53,638 nt of DNA from Ichthyophthirius multifiliis (GCF_000220395.1 NW_004086417.1:1-53638); one strand, 5' to 3'. Numbered from the stretch's first letter, positions 1 to 13,259 are shown. Notes: a model not told the origin generated them from the sequence alone. Program-made: numbers and translations.

Positions 1-649
1 AAAAAAATTTTTTTAAATAATAAAATTATTAATAATTTTTTAAATATGTGTTAATAAATTACATATATATATATATATTAAAATATATATTTATATATAT
101 ATATATTTTTTTATATATATATATATATAAATTTTACGTGAAGGAGCTCTTCCTTCTCCTTCTTCTAATAGTTTTTTATATTTTCCATTTTCATATTCAC
201 ATTTTAGCCATATATTTTCGTCTGTAAAATAGTTATATGCTATTCCATGTAAGTTTCCATTATGAAAGTTTCCTTCATAAATTTCACCATTAGAAAATTT
301 TAAAAATGCAGGACCTTATAATTTTTAATTTTTATAAAATCCATGAACAAATCCACCAAAAAAGAAAAAAGTATTCCTTCTCCATTCATTTGGTCATTTT
401 CCCATTCTCCGAAATAAAAATCACCATTATCAAAATAAAATACGCCTAAACCTTGTTTTTATTATGTTTTTTCATTAACTTAACCTTAGTATATTCCATT
501 TTTGTATTATATCAATTTATTTATTCTTATATCATTTTCTATTTTTTTTTTTTATTTGTAATATTTAATTTTATTTAAGTATCTAATTTTTTACTTTTTG
601 GTATAGCAGAAATCGAAATTGTCTAATTTCTTAACTATTAATTTCGCAT
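1..649 (-). CDS. MORN-repeat protein, 3' part outside the window
   Basis: Read with TAA/TAG as Gln. The translation shows MORN-type units such as GEIYEGNFHNGNLHGIAYNY and a GDFYFGEWENDQMNGEGI stretch, with Gly and aromatic residues at the expected spacing. MORN repeats usually bind membranes or other proteins, often in ciliary or cortical structures of protists. The first ATG is at 649-647; its frame runs about 35 codons (MRNQQLRN...) into a run of 12 T on the plus strand (about 542-553), after which the MORN frame is offset by one base. I read this as a homopolymer miscount. After the last unit a GTAAAA donor lies at 137, and the intron appears to run off the window start. The exact partner or location of the protein cannot be told. 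Confidence 0.8.
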
Positions 650-1362
650 TTTTTATTTTTTTTATTTTTTTATAAATTTAATTTATAATTGAATATATTT
701 GAATTTATATAAATTAAATAAAATTAATATATTTAAATTTATATAGATTAAATTAAATCGATTTAAATATTAATAAATACGTTTGGCTATAAATAATAAA
801 AAATATTAAATTGAAAATTAATGTATATTTTTATACTTTAATAATATTTATATTTTAATAAAGTTTAATTGATAAATACATTAATAAAAAAAAAGTTTAC
901 CTAAATAATAAAAAAATATAAAAAAATTATTTTTTTAATAATATTATTATAAAAATGATATAAAAAATGCAATAGAATTAATTTATTTTTATATATATTA
1001 TTTCATTTATTAATAAAATAATAATAAAAAATATATTATCAAGTAATAATTTTAATTTATCTAATAAAAAATATATAATTGTTTAATAATTAAAAATTAA
1101 AATAATAATAATTTATATAGTTTCTAAATATATTTTTTAATAAATATTAATCTTAAATATAATAATTTAAAAAAATATTTATATATATATATATATATAT
1201 AAATATATATATTTATATTTATATTTATACATTTTTTTCTTTTTATTTTTAGATTAAATATAATATCAAATAAATAATTATTAAATATAAATATTCTTAT
1301 TCAATATTAATTTTAATATTTTTATATCCATATATATATATATATTTTATAAAAGAAAAAAT
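650..1362. other. A/T-only spacer
   Basis: Low-complexity A/T sequence with TA tracts between the divergent MORN gene and the next plus-strand gene. It presumably holds both promoters, but I see no distinct motif. Confidence 0.6.
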
Positions 1363-2161
1363 ATGATATCTTAATTAAATATATTAAACGAACAAAATGT
1401 ATTCATTGAAGATTTAAATCTCTCAAAAGAATAAACTAATCATATCTAAAAAACTAAATTATAAACTTAAAAGTCTCTTAAATAAATAACAGTTGATGAA
1501 TTAAGTAAAATTTTTAATAATAAAAAGTCTGTTCCTGACAATTTATTTAGGAAAAATATTTAATGTTTTAATGGACTGAGTACTTTTGTTGATTTGAAAC
1601 CTTAAATTGAAAACTTGAATATTTGCTCATAAAAAAACTTTTATTAGAAACTTTAATATTTTAAATTAAAATAAGAGTTTGAAAAAGAAAAAGAAAAAAA
1701 AAATCAATAAGTGATGTGGATAATAAATATAAAACTGATTATTTATTATTATAAAAAATGAAATTTTATTATGATAATAGCTAAAGTAAATAAAAATATC
1801 AATTATTAATGAATTAGATGCGTCATTGTTTAAAAAAAAAACAAAATAATAATTTAGAAGATGACAATGATTAAATTTATAATTATCAATTAGACGATAG
1901 TTTAGATAATAATATGGTTTAAACATAAATGAAAAGTAGGAGAGAATAAATTAATAGTAATTAATTATAGAATAATAATATATAAAAAGATATATAGATT
2001 AAAAAAAAAATGATGAATAATATATATTTTATGAAGAATTAGCTAAAAATGGGTTTGATATTAATAATTAATCTTCATATTAATAATATTATAAAAGATA
2101 TAAGTTAAAAACAGATAAATTAATTCGTAATAATAAGCTTATATAACATAATAATTTTTTA

Positions 2162-2219
<58 letters not shown>

Positions 2220-2429
2220 TAAAAAATATAAATTTAAATAAAATGCCTAATTATTAAAAAAATTTAAAGTTAAAATCATATTAATAAATAAATAGTTAAA
2301 AAACTATATAAAGTGTTAGTAACAAAAATATCATTTTTAATTAACAAAAAATTAAAAAAAAGGTTTAAAAAAAATACACAGTGATATTTTAAATTAAAAT
2401 TATATTAAACAGTAAAAATCATATGAAAG

Positions 2430-2471
<42 letters not shown>

Positions 2472-2998
2472 ATATATTTAATATATAGATATATATAATT
2501 ATTATAATTATTTTTATATATATTATTATATAGATTCTAAAAATATTGTTTCTATGTTTAATATTATTAATTCTGATAATATTTGTAAAACATAATAAAG
2601 TATAAATTGTATTTCTAAGTAAATTAATTTATAAATTTTATTTTTAATTTTAAATTTTTATAGAAACAATATTGAATTTGACGATTAAAAATAGAAAATA
2701 AAATAGCTTTAAAATTTTTTATGTTAATGTTAAAAAGTTAGAAAAGATTTAAAAGATTATTCAAAATAAATTAAAAAGTTAGAAAAAGAAAAACCTTAAA
2801 TAAAATTATTGGTAATATAATATTTTTTATATCTTAATATATTTAAAAATATTAAAGCAAGAATTTAAATATTAATTGGAAGGAATAAATAAAAATGAAA
2901 TAAAAAACTATACTTTTAATAATTTACTTTGTAGATAATTTATAAAATACTAAAATAAATAATAAAATATTATAAAAAAAAAAAAAATTGCTTTTTGA
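1363..2998 (+). CDS. hypothetical coiled-coil protein with poly-Asn run
   Basis: Starts at ATG 1363 (MISQLNILNEQNVFIEDLNL) and ends at TGA 2996-2998. Four exons are supported by frame and GT..AG borders, with introns at about 2429-2533, 2619-2663 and 2812-2857. The first exon carries a long AAT microsatellite (2163-2218) read as polyasparagine. The last exons are Lys/Glu/Gln-rich and coiled-coil-like (KQIKKLEKEKPQIKLL). The frame slips by one base at an A10 run (1694-1703) and at an A8 run (about 2367-2374), both likely assembly errors, because strong protein-like sequence resumes on each side. No known domain was recognised, so the function is unknown. Confidence 0.65.
2163..2218. repeat. 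AAT trinucleotide microsatellite
   Basis: About 18 AAT units inside the coiled-coil gene, read as polyasparagine in the chosen frame. Confidence 0.9.
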
Positions 2999-3456
2999 AT
3001 AAATATTAATTATTTAATAATTTATAATTTAATTTTATTTTATAGTATTAATAATAACATATAAAATTATCAATATGTTCTAAATTAATTATCATATATT
3101 TTTATTTTTATAAATAATTTAAAAAATTTATAAAATGTTTATTTGTACATATAATATTTTTAAAGATTTTATATTTCTTTTATAAATTATATTTATTTTT
3201 AAATAACATAATTAATTAATTAATTTTAATTATATTTTTTATAAAATTCATATAGACTAATTGTTTATTAAATTTATAAACTTTAATATTTATATATTAT
3301 TTGCATTGATATTTTTATATTTTTTTTCTATATTAAAAAAAAAAATCCTTTATTATTGAGTTTTTTTTTTATTTTTATATAATCAGAATATTTAATATAT
3401 ATTTTGTTTTATACTTATACTCTATTTCATTTTTATGTATTTATATATTTTGAATT
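2999..3456. other. A/T-only spacer
   Basis: Lies between a plus-strand stop and the end of a minus-strand integrase-like remnant. Several frames are open only because G is rare. I see no gene. Confidence 0.5.
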
Positions 3457-4200
3457 TCATAACAATACTTTATATTAATAAAGTTCATAATCACCTAATA
3501 GATAATTATTCCAATTATAAATAACTACAACCTATTATATATTTATTATTTTCTTCTATAAATATAATAGATTATATAATTTTAGGTTTGTATAAAAATT
3601 ATTACAAGAATATAGAGCTACTTTTACATTTCTTTATGGATAACTTGGATTTTGTAAAAATAAATATTAGAAATAATTATTTATTAATAATAAATTATAT
3701 GTTTGCTTATTTTTAGTTTTAAATTCACATCAATTATTTCATTTTTATATTATGCAAGTATATTATAAAATTGACGCGGTTTAATTTATTTAATTTAATT
3801 AAAATCTATATTAAAAATAATTTTTATATTTAAAATCATTTATATATTTAGTATTAATTTTATTTTATTATCTTCTTGAAAGTCATTTATTATTTTAATA
3901 AGTTTATAATTTATTTTTATTATTAAAATTACAATTATATATTTAATTGAAACTATTGATAATAAAATATAATATAAAATTTTAATAGATGTTTTTAATT
4001 AATTAATAATATTTCGATTTGATTTTTCTTTAAAAAAACTAAAAAATAGAATGCTATATATATAAAAAATATGATTTATTTCAATATTTTTTAAAAAAGT
4101 AAAATAAAATATAAATTAAATTATGATTTTCTTAATATAATCATCAACAATAAAATAAAATATATTTTTTTAATTTTTACTATAATTATAAAAATATATA
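3457..4200 (-). mobile_element. integrase-core (rve-like) transposase remnant
   Basis: One long minus-strand frame ends at TGA 3459-3457. It reads like a DDE integrase catalytic core: an N-terminal block of the form L-D-V-D followed by an I-V-D-D stretch about 20 residues later, then near the C-terminus NPSYPQRNVKV, a YNW motif and a leucine-rich tail. These resemble the P-x-x-P-Q-x-N-G-x-x-E and YN..RPH regions of IS3/IS481 and retrovirus-like integrases. The match is by eye and eroded. The element looks broken, and no terminal repeats were found. Its composition is as A/T-rich as its surroundings, so it is probably old. Polinton, LTR or IS481-like origin cannot be separated here. Confidence 0.45.
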
Positions 4201-5093
4201 TCAACGTCTAGCTTATATGATCCTATTTAATATTGAATTATCTTCTGGTTTTTTAAAATCTTAACTATCAATTATATAAGATTAAATAGTTTATCCAAAT
4301 AAAGTTCTTCTATTTAAAGATTCTATTTTTTTTTTTTTAAAAATAATATTTAATTTTCTAAAAAATAAAATTTTGTGTTTTTTTAATTTTTTTTTATTAC
4401 AATGTGCTCTTTCGGCTGAATCTTTATTTGTAAATTTAACTTTTCCACAATCATTTTCTTTCTTTTATAATAAATCATTAAAATTTAATTTAATAATATT
4501 AAAAAAATAAAATTAACGTTTTATATATATTATTAATATGTTTTTTTTTACATAAGAATCAACTATATATGATTTTTCTTTTTTCAAAAGATCTTATAAA
4601 AATGCATTATCAATTTATTTTGGTAAATTATCGATTTGAATATAATAATAATTAGTGGAACTTTTTTATAAATTTAATTTTTTATTAGAAATATTATTAT
4701 TTTAATTTTATTTCTAAGAATTTTCTTATTAATATTTATAATTATTATTTTATTAATTTTATATTAATTCTTGCTCATAATATTAATTTGTCTCATTATC
4801 TAATATTTATTCTTATATTATTGACTTACCGTTTTTAGTTTTTTATATAGTAATTTTTTTTTTTGGAACTTTATTAATTGTTTAAACCTTTTACCATTTT
4901 TCAGAATCTGATCCAGTTTTTCTTATTTATTTATTTTTTAAAGGGAATTTATTTGCAATGTTTTTTTTAATTAATTTTCTATTAACAAATCACTTTATAG
5001 CTTTGAAGTAGTTTAATTGTTATTTTATTAAGTTTTTTCTAATTCTTTATCTCTTTTAATAAGATTCAATTATTTTGTTAATATTAAATTCAT
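4201..5093 (-). CDS. RNA-recognition-motif (RRM) protein
   Basis: Starts at ATG 5093-5091 and stops at TGA 4203-4201. The N-terminal half is Gln/Lys-rich and coiled-coil-like. The C-terminal half carries an RRM: an RNP2-like strand YIQIDNLP, then an RNP1-like strand DCGKVKFTNKDSAERA. An intron of about 90 nt (4462-4551, GTAAAA..AAG) splits the RRM; splicing it joins VDSY to KENDCG in frame. A run of 11 T on the plus strand (4854-4864) must be one base longer for the first exon to stay open, which I take as a homopolymer error. RRMs bind single-stranded RNA; the target is unknown. The stop abuts the integrase-like remnant on the same strand. Confidence 0.75.
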
Positions 5094-5505
5094 TTTTTTT
5101 TAATTTTTTTATTATTTTATTTTTATAAAAAATATATATATATATTTTATTTTTTTTATAAAAAATATATATATATATATATATATATTTTTAAAATAAA
5201 TAAATTATTTATAATTGTATAAAAACTTAATTAATATCTTAAAAAAAAAAAATTATAATAATTTTAATTAATGTTGATATTTTTTTTCCAATTAATTTTT
5301 TTATTTACAAATAAAAATAATTATTAATACTTTTTTTTTTAAAATTTTTTAAAAAAATTTAAATATTAATTTTACTGAAATATATTTTTGATTTAAAGCT
5401 CTTTTTTTTATATAAAGTAATTATTTTAAAATGTTATCAAAAATTAAAAATTCTTATTATTCTATTATTAATTAATTTTGTAATAATAATTTAAAATAAA
5501 AAAAA
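5094..5505. other. A/T-only spacer with TA tracts
   Basis: Divergent intergenic region between the RRM gene and MOZART1, with TA repeats near 5135-5190. I see no gene. Confidence 0.6.
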
Positions 5506-5790
5506 ATGAATTATTCATAAAATAATAATTTTAACATGACAAATTAAAGTTCTTTTGATTTAGAAGAAGCAAAAGAAACTTTAGAAAGTATATAAATAAA
5601 ACTATTAATGATAAATTTAAAATACATTTAAAAAAACAAGTTTTATATGATATAAACCAAATTTTAAATTGTGGATTAGATAGATAATAGTTATCAGTTT
5701 TAGTAAGTATTTGTGAAAATGGAGTAAATCCAGAAGCATTAGCAGCTGTTGTCAAAGAATTAAGAAAAGAAGCATCAATTTTAAAAGTAT

Positions 5791-5840
<50 letters not shown>

Positions 5841-5861
5841 AATTAGACTTAAATGAATTGA
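5506..5861 (+). CDS. MZT1: MOZART1, gamma-tubulin complex subunit
   Basis: Spliced product of 80 residues, close to the usual 70-85 for the family. Introns at 5588-5640 and 5787-5846 restore [19 protein letters not shown] followed by [20 protein letters not shown] and VKELRKE, the MOZART1 signature. MOZART1 binds the N-termini of gamma-tubulin complex proteins and helps recruit the gamma-tubulin ring complex to nucleation sites such as basal bodies. ATG 5506 is used; ATG 5536 in the same frame is an alternative ten codons downstream. The second intron is mostly TA repeat. The last exon adds only TQMN before TGA 5859-5861. Confidence 0.93.
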
Positions 5862-6354
5862 TTTTTTTATTATTATTATTATATTATAATATATGTACTA
5901 TAATTTAAAATGATTTTTTAAATCAATAATTTATTTTTTGCATAATTTATATTTTAAAATTTGTATATTGATTTATTTAAATAATATAATACTAAATTGC
6001 CTTTCTCTACACATTATTAGTTGATATATTTTTTAATAAAATATTTATAAATGCATAAAATTAGATTAAATTTTTTATAATGAATAATATTTTTTTTTAT
6101 TTAAAAAATTTTTAATCTTTATTATTATTATTTTATTTTATTTTTAAAAAAAAAATATCTATTATAATTATCACTAAATATAGAAATTAGAATTTGCATA
6201 AAATATAATAATCATTTAAATAATTTAATATTAAAATTAATCTGATTATTTTTATTTTTTTTAGTTAGAATTTTTAATTTTATAATACTCTAAAGTATAA
6301 TTAAAATAAATAAAAAATAATCCTATTTTTTATTTTTATAGTCCTTTTCAAAAG
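5862..6354. other. A/T-only spacer
   Basis: Convergent 3' region between MOZART1 and the PAP2 gene. I see nothing distinct in it. Confidence 0.6.
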
Positions 6355-7749
6355 TCATGATCTTTTTTAAGGCTTTTCAAATTCTTCCACTAAATTTTCT
6401 TATATAGAATCACATTAATTAATATTAATTTATTTAAAATCTTTTGTTTCGCTATTTATTTTATTCTCATTAAAATCACTTTCAGTTATTAATAATTCTT
6501 AACATAATTCATTACACAAATCGACATGTAAAGGTCTAATAAATTAGTATTTAAAAAGAATGTATGGAGCGACAAAAGCACCTGCATATCCAGTCAAATA
6601 CATACCCATTCCTTGCAAGAAGAATTTCAAATAAACAATATCGTTTACAGGAATTAGATTAAATATTGTTAATATAATTACTATTATAGAAATAATTACT
6701 AAAGGTTCGTAAATTTTGGATCTTATAAAAATATATCTTCCAATTATAAATTCCGGAAAAGGATTATATAATGTAAATGTAAGAAACGAAAAAAAAATAC
6801 AAATAATTGAAAAGTCAATAAAACATTTATGATAGAATTATTCTATTTGTAATGTTTAACTCTAATCTAATTTACATTTATTTATTATTTGAATATTCCA
6901 GTTTTACTCTTCTGGGTTATTTTTGTTAATGTGTAATTAATAAATATATATTATTATTGGTATTATAATTGTAAAAAGGAATATTATACTAATAAAAAAT
7001 AGTATTTGTGCCCTATTTTTTTTATTAATGTTTTATTTTAATAAGTAAGCTAATAAAATAAAGATTCTTTATTCAAAATAATATTTATAGAATATAGTAA
7101 ATGAAAAACCTAATATAAATCCGAACAAAACCTAATTTAAAGCATGCATCCCCAAATAAATTCTAGAGAAAATTATACATAGATATAGAAATATAAAAAA
7201 TATTAAAAGAGCGATTTCTCTATTTCTTTTGTTTTAGTGAAATTTGGTAAATTATTTATTTAATAAATATTCGTAAAAAACAAAACCCAATAAAGAATGC
7301 CCAGATGGATTTCCATATTCTTAATAACAAAACCATTCTAAATATTAAATATTTTTATTTGGAATCCAAAAAGGTCGAGGTTGTGAATATGCGGTTTTTA
7401 AAAAATTACATATATAGGTCAGAATAGTAAAATATAGCATAAAATTTAATATTTCAAGTTTTTAAGTTTTAAATGAAAACATCAATACTAATATTAATAT
7501 AATAAATATAGGATTTACTAAATTTGTTATTATATTAAGTATATATATTAATAGATTGTTTCTAAAATTAAATTAAAGATTTTATTATGTTTATAATGTG
7601 TTTTCAAATGTTTTTTTATTTAAGTAATGGACAAATATAAATAATGATATAAATATTATAAAGGTAATTAATAAAACATAATTTTAGATCTTGGATAATT
7701 ACTTTTTTTTTATTTTTTTCATTGGGTTGAATAGTTCTTTTTCACTCAT
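6355..7749 (-). CDS. PAP2-family membrane phosphatase
   Basis: A single uninterrupted frame of 464 residues from ATG 7749-7747 to TGA 6357-6355, with no intron. All three phosphatidic-acid-phosphatase type 2 motifs are intact: KTAYSQPRP (residues 118-126), PSGH (148-151) and SRIYLGMH (195-202). These supply the phosphate-binding Lys/Arg and the catalytic His pair. Many hydrophobic segments flank them, with further helices after residue 240, more than the six of a minimal PAP2 enzyme. The family dephosphorylates lipid phosphates (phosphatidate, sphingosine phosphate) or, in one branch, glucose-6-phosphate; the substrate cannot be told from sequence. The Glu/Asp-rich C-terminal tail is probably cytosolic. 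Confidence 0.9.
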
Positions 7750-8069
7750 TTTTAATTTATTTTTTTAAAGATAAGAATAAAGATTAAAAAAAGATAAATC
7801 TAAAAAGATTTGTTATTTTTATAATAAATTATAAAATATATATTGAATATAAAAAATTTTATATAAATAAATATATATATTTATATATATATATAAATAT
7901 ATATGTATATATATATATACATTTATATTTTTTTAATTTTATTATTATGTATTTGTTATATACAAAAATAAAAATAATATATTATTAATTTTATATTTGT
8001 ACTTTATTTTTTATAATATATTTATTTAAAATATAAAATTTTTTTGATTTTTTTTTTTTCTATTATTTA
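7750..8069. other. A/T-only spacer
   Basis: TA-rich region (strongest at 7865-7920) between two minus-strand genes. It presumably holds the PAP2 promoter; no motif was recognised. Confidence 0.6.
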
Positions 8070-9502
8070 TCATAAATACATACTTCCAAAAGCACTAAAT
8101 GTTACAATTGAGAAAAATACGCCATAATAAATATTTAAAAATTTACTAATATTTTAATTTAAAACATATCTATTTTTTATATTTTTAAATTTTAAAACTA
8201 TTTTTTTTATATATACTTTTTTTTATTAGCCATAAATATTAAAATTATTAAATTCAAAAAATTAAAAAGCAAAACGCTTTAAACAATTAGTTTATCGAAT
8301 TTTTCTGATGTAGTTTTTCCATTAAATAAGGAAAATTGTATATTTTATCTATAATTTTTTTATTTAAATTAATTTGTATTTTTTTAATATTAATACTTTT
8401 ATGTTTAAAAAACTAAAACTAATCCAAATCCAACCAAACTATTAAAAACTTGACCTGCAAAGCACCCTGAAAGAGCCATTATTCCATATCCCATTTTAGC
8501 TAATTAAGGGTTAGTAAAGAAATCTAATTATTATATAAAAAAATTAAAAAATTAATTAATTTTATTAAGAAAATATAAAAAAAAAAATTAAAATATAAAT
8601 AAATATGTACCTCCTGCTGAGTTTCCAAAAGCTAAAAATGTCATTCCTAAATAGGCTTTATTTATATTTGTAAGTAATTAAATTAACTTTTTATTTTTTT
8701 TTTACAAAAATTAAATTATATTTATTTTTATTTATAAACGAAAAAAAAATCACTCCAAGAAAATCAACTAATAATTAAGCTGCAATAGAAATAACAATAA
8801 TAGAATTAACAAAACCATAAAAAGCAAAATAGAAAACATTAGAAGGGGCAATAGACATATGTGTGAATTTCCAAACAATTATTGAAGATATAACACTAAC
8901 AAATAAGCATATATATAATAAATAAATTCCAAATATTTCAATAAATTAGCTATTTGTATAAAATAATATGAATAATGGAGAAGTATAACAAAGTAATATT
9001 GATTGCCATTTATTCCAATTTTCATCTTCAACCTTGGGAATAATTAAATCTCTGATACAGTTTATTGGAAATTCGTATATAAATAAAATTTTTTACCATA
9101 AAGCCATTTCACACCATTACATGTCAAATCTTAAAAGCCTCATTTTTATTTTTGATTTTAATAACATTAAATCGTGGTTTAATTTAAAGCCTAAATATTT
9201 TTTTTTTTATCTTTTTGTTTTATTTTATTAATTATTAAATGAAATATATGTTAATTCTTTTTTACGTAAAAGTTTAACTTTGTATCGAGATTGTATTAGT
9301 TTCCTGCAATTATGATTACTATTGATTCTTTTTATATTCAATATTATTATTTTGTTATTATAATTTTTTAAAAATAATTTTTTTTAATAATATATTTTAA
9401 TAAAATTATACTTAATATGCATTATAATCTGCTAGTAAACCATAATTATCCTTTTTATATAATAATTTTACTAGCGATTTAAGGATTATAATAAATAAAT
9501 TT

Positions 9503-9535
<33 letters not shown>

Positions 9536-10559
9536 TATATTATAATATATATATATATTTATATATTTATATATACATACTATTATAAATATATATATAC
9601 AAAAAAAAATTATACTTCGTTTTACATATATCCATTTTAAAGATATAATTTCAGATTATTACTTAAAAATAATAAAAAAAATGTATAAATATTTATTTTT
9701 TATTACGAAACTTTAAAAGATTCATTATAATCTTCATTTATAATTATATCAGAAATTAAATCTTCAGTTTAATTATTATTATTAATAGAAAATTCTAATT
9801 ATGAATTAGTCATTTCTTTTTCATCAATTAAACTTTATAAGTGTTTTTGTTTATTTTATGTTTTAAATTACCATTCTTAAATTATAACTACAATAATAAA
9901 TCTAATATCAAAAAAGAAAATTATTTAAAATAATATATATATTTGTACATAACATATATTCCTAAATAACTCAAAGCCATAAGAAAATTCACAAAACCAA
10001 TAAATGTATATAAAATAATGACAAAAGTCCCAAATGTATAAAATCCAATATCTCTCAAAAAAATCTGTTTTTGACATTAAATTTAATTTGATTAAGAAAT
10101 AACTCTTGCAACAATAACTGAATTTACAAATAAACCTGCTCCAAATATACTTCCTATTGCTAAGGATATACCTTCTGAATCTCCACTTCCGCCAGCTATA
10201 ATTGCTGTTAGTACATCAGGTGCTCCATTTCCTAAAGCTAATAAGGTTACTCCAGCTAATGTTTAAGAACATTTTAGAAATTCTGAAATTCTTGTAAGAG
10301 ATGGGGACAAATATTTTTCTGCAGTTGATTATAAAAGGTGAAATGAAAATAATGAAACTAAAATCTTTTTTTTTTTATTTATTCGAATTTTTTTTTTATA
10401 ATTTTTTACGGATATAATTAGTAATAATAATATATTTTAATCTAAATAACAATAATATATTTAAATAAATTTTATTAATTCTTCATTATTACAGTTTTAT
10501 ATTACATATTAACATTAGTCTTTTTGTATTTTTATTAATTCTAACTTACATTAATCCAT
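8070..10559 (-). CDS. NCLX-type sodium/calcium exchanger
   Basis: Starts at ATG 10559-10557 and stops at TGA 8072-8070, with about five introns. Exon 1 has the Cys-spaced N-terminus typical of NCLX (SLC8B1). The alpha-1 repeat reads SQTLAGVTLLALGNGAPDVL..IAGGSGDSEG and the alpha-2 repeat LGMTFLAFGNSAGDFFTNPQ, each with the acidic residue that binds cation. Many hydrophobic helices and a hydrophilic central loop lie between them. The family exchanges Ca2+ for Na+ (or Li+), usually at the mitochondrial inner membrane. Intron borders were set where frame and repeat homology agree, for example a GTACAAAT donor after GIYV. One-base shifts at an A11 run (minus; T11 near 9188-9198) and an A8 run near 8191-8198 are probably assembly errors. 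Confidence 0.9.
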
Positions 10560-10947
10560 TTTTTTTAAAATAATAATAATAATAATTATATAATAAAATT
10601 AATTTTAATTCTATTTTTTATTTTTAAAACGAAAAATATAAAAAATATAAAATTATTTATATAAAAAATACATATATATTTATTTGTATATATATTTGTA
10701 ATTAAAAATAATACAAAAAACTATATTATTTCTAAATCTCTATATAACAATATTATATTTTATAAAGAAAAACAAATAAATTTTTAATTTTAAAATATAA
10801 ATTATATAGAATATTTAACAAAATTTTATTTATAATTTTATTATGTTTATATTTTTTAAAATCTTATGTATATATTTATTTAAAAAAAAAAAAAATTAAA
10901 AAATATAAATTTAAAATAAAAAACAAAACAAAATATATATAAATTAA
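10560..10947. other. A/T-only spacer
   Basis: Lies between the NCLX-type gene start and the stop of the giant WD40 gene. Featureless A/T sequence. Confidence 0.6.
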
Positions 10948-13207
10948 TCAACTTTAATAATTTTCTAATTTTCCGATTTTACATAATTAACATTTTTCAG
11001 TAGGATTCTTAACAATTTATACAGAATAATTACATTTGCATAAAGAGCAAGTCAATATATCAGATTTTTTGAATAGTTTAAAGCTTTGCCAACACAAAAT
11101 CATATCTTATTTACATTATCCGCATTTTTTAGGACCTTTAAAATCAAATTCAGATTCACAATAAGGACAATTAGTCTTTGTAATGTTATTATTTTAATTT
11201 TTTTTCTAAGAATTAACTTGTAGTATATTTTTTAATTATTAAAATAAAGCAATATCTTCTTGATCTGGTTTTCCAGTTTAAATAGACTAATCAAGGGAAT
11301 TTTTTAATTATTCTGCTAGTAAGAAATTTTCAGCTTCGATTGAGGTTTGGATAGTTTAGAGAATGTATTTTATCCTTATTTTACCTTTAAGTTATTAAAT
11401 AGAAATTAATATTAGAAAATAATAAAGAGCCTATTTTAATTAATGATTATTTTTTGTATATTAAATTTAATTAAGAAGTTGCGAAGATAAAAAATAGGCA
11501 GAAATTTGTTGAATGAATTTTTTATTTTTTTAAATATCAGTTTTATCGAATTTCTAAAAGGCTAAATTAATTATTTATTATACTTTTTGAAACTCATTTT
11601 ATGAATTCAATGATATTATCTAGTCTAGGAAATCTTATTAATTATTAGCGTCCATTTTCTCTTGTTTTAAAGGACTATCATATTATTAATTTTACTAAGG
11701 GAACTCAAATTAATTAAATTTTTATTAAATTTTTTTATCAAAATTAGAAAATTATGTATCTTTTTATTATATATTTTATTATTATTAATATTAATTGAAA
11801 TTAGAAAAGTCAGTATTTGGATTATTAATGGAATTGTTATTAAAGGAATTATTTTTTGAATTATTATTTGGGATGTTTGTATTAAAAGTATTTGGATTAA
11901 ATTATGTTGTATTGAAATTGTTTGATGTAAAATTATTTGTATTAAAATTGTTTATACTATTAAATGCATTTGGATTAAAATTTCCAAAATTATCTGAATT
12001 ATTACCGCTTCCTTTTTATTAATTAATATTATCTGTTTAATTTTTAAAAGTATTAAAATCATTGTCATAATTATTATTTTTTTAAAGTGATGTAAACTGT
12101 CCAAAGTTTTATGTGTTTTTTCTTTCTTGACTTATATATGAATTAAAGTCATTAAAATTTTGTTATACTTATTCTTAATATTAATTATTATTATTATTAA
12201 AAATATTTTCGTGTTTTTATTCAATTGCTTCTTCATCATTTTTTATATTATCGTCCATAACTAAAGGAGGCATTTAGAAAAAAAATTAATTTTTTGATTA
12301 TGTTTCTTAATTATTTATTTAAATTTAATCATTGTTTTTTGAAAATTCTTCATTTATTATAGGTGGCATAGCAAAAACAAATTATTATTTACTATTTTAT
12401 TAATGAGAATCCTATTATTATTATTATTCTTCATTTACAATTTAAGGCATTTAAATAACAAAATTATTTATTTAATTTTAATTATTATTATTCTCTTTAT
12501 TTTTTTTTATTTTAAAAGCTATTTTTTTCTTTTTTTCATGGACTAATTATAAAGGAATCTTTTACTCGTCTTTAATTTGACTTAAAAGTAATTTTTCCTT
12601 TCTAAAACGAAATTCTGTAATTTCACCTATAAATTTTTCAGAACCTAAAATTATATGTTTATTTTTAAGTCCTTCGAAAATCTCGAAATCTAAATCTTCT
12701 TCACTCATAAAAAGTTCCTTACAATTTATAAATAAACACATTTTAGACAAATCCTCATATATAATAGATATATGGTTCCATTAATTTTAATTTAAACTTA
12801 AATTTTATTAATTATTATTACTTTATGTTTTATTTAAATTATTACTTGTGTTATTGTTTTCCTCATCTTCATCTTTATATACAATTAATTTTACAAGACT
12901 ACCTTTGATAAATAATTCTGAGTTATAATTATTTATTTTTAATTCTAAAGTACTTTCTTACAATTACTAATTAAAAAATCTCATTAAAGAACCGTTTGGA
13001 GTATTTGGTTTTATCCAAAATTCAATTGTAAATTATTTCGTTTATTTTTATTTATTAAACCATTTTTCATTACAAGTTTTAATACATTAAACATTTATTC
13101 CATTAAAAACTATACTATATTACTAAGGACATTTTCCTCCCCATTTATCTTTAAAATTAATACACATTTATATATAGATAAATGTAAAAAAATATAAAAA
13201 AAATAAT

Positions 13208-13259
<52 letters not shown>

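Noticed and set aside
3356-3955. Plus-strand 200-codon open frame
   Set aside because: TGA is rare in A/T-only DNA, so long frames arise by chance. The minus strand here has far better protein character and integrase-like motifs.
11795-12022. Plus-strand Leu-rich frame
   Set aside because: It is the reverse shadow of the Asn/Phe/Thr-rich linker of the giant WD40/LamG gene.
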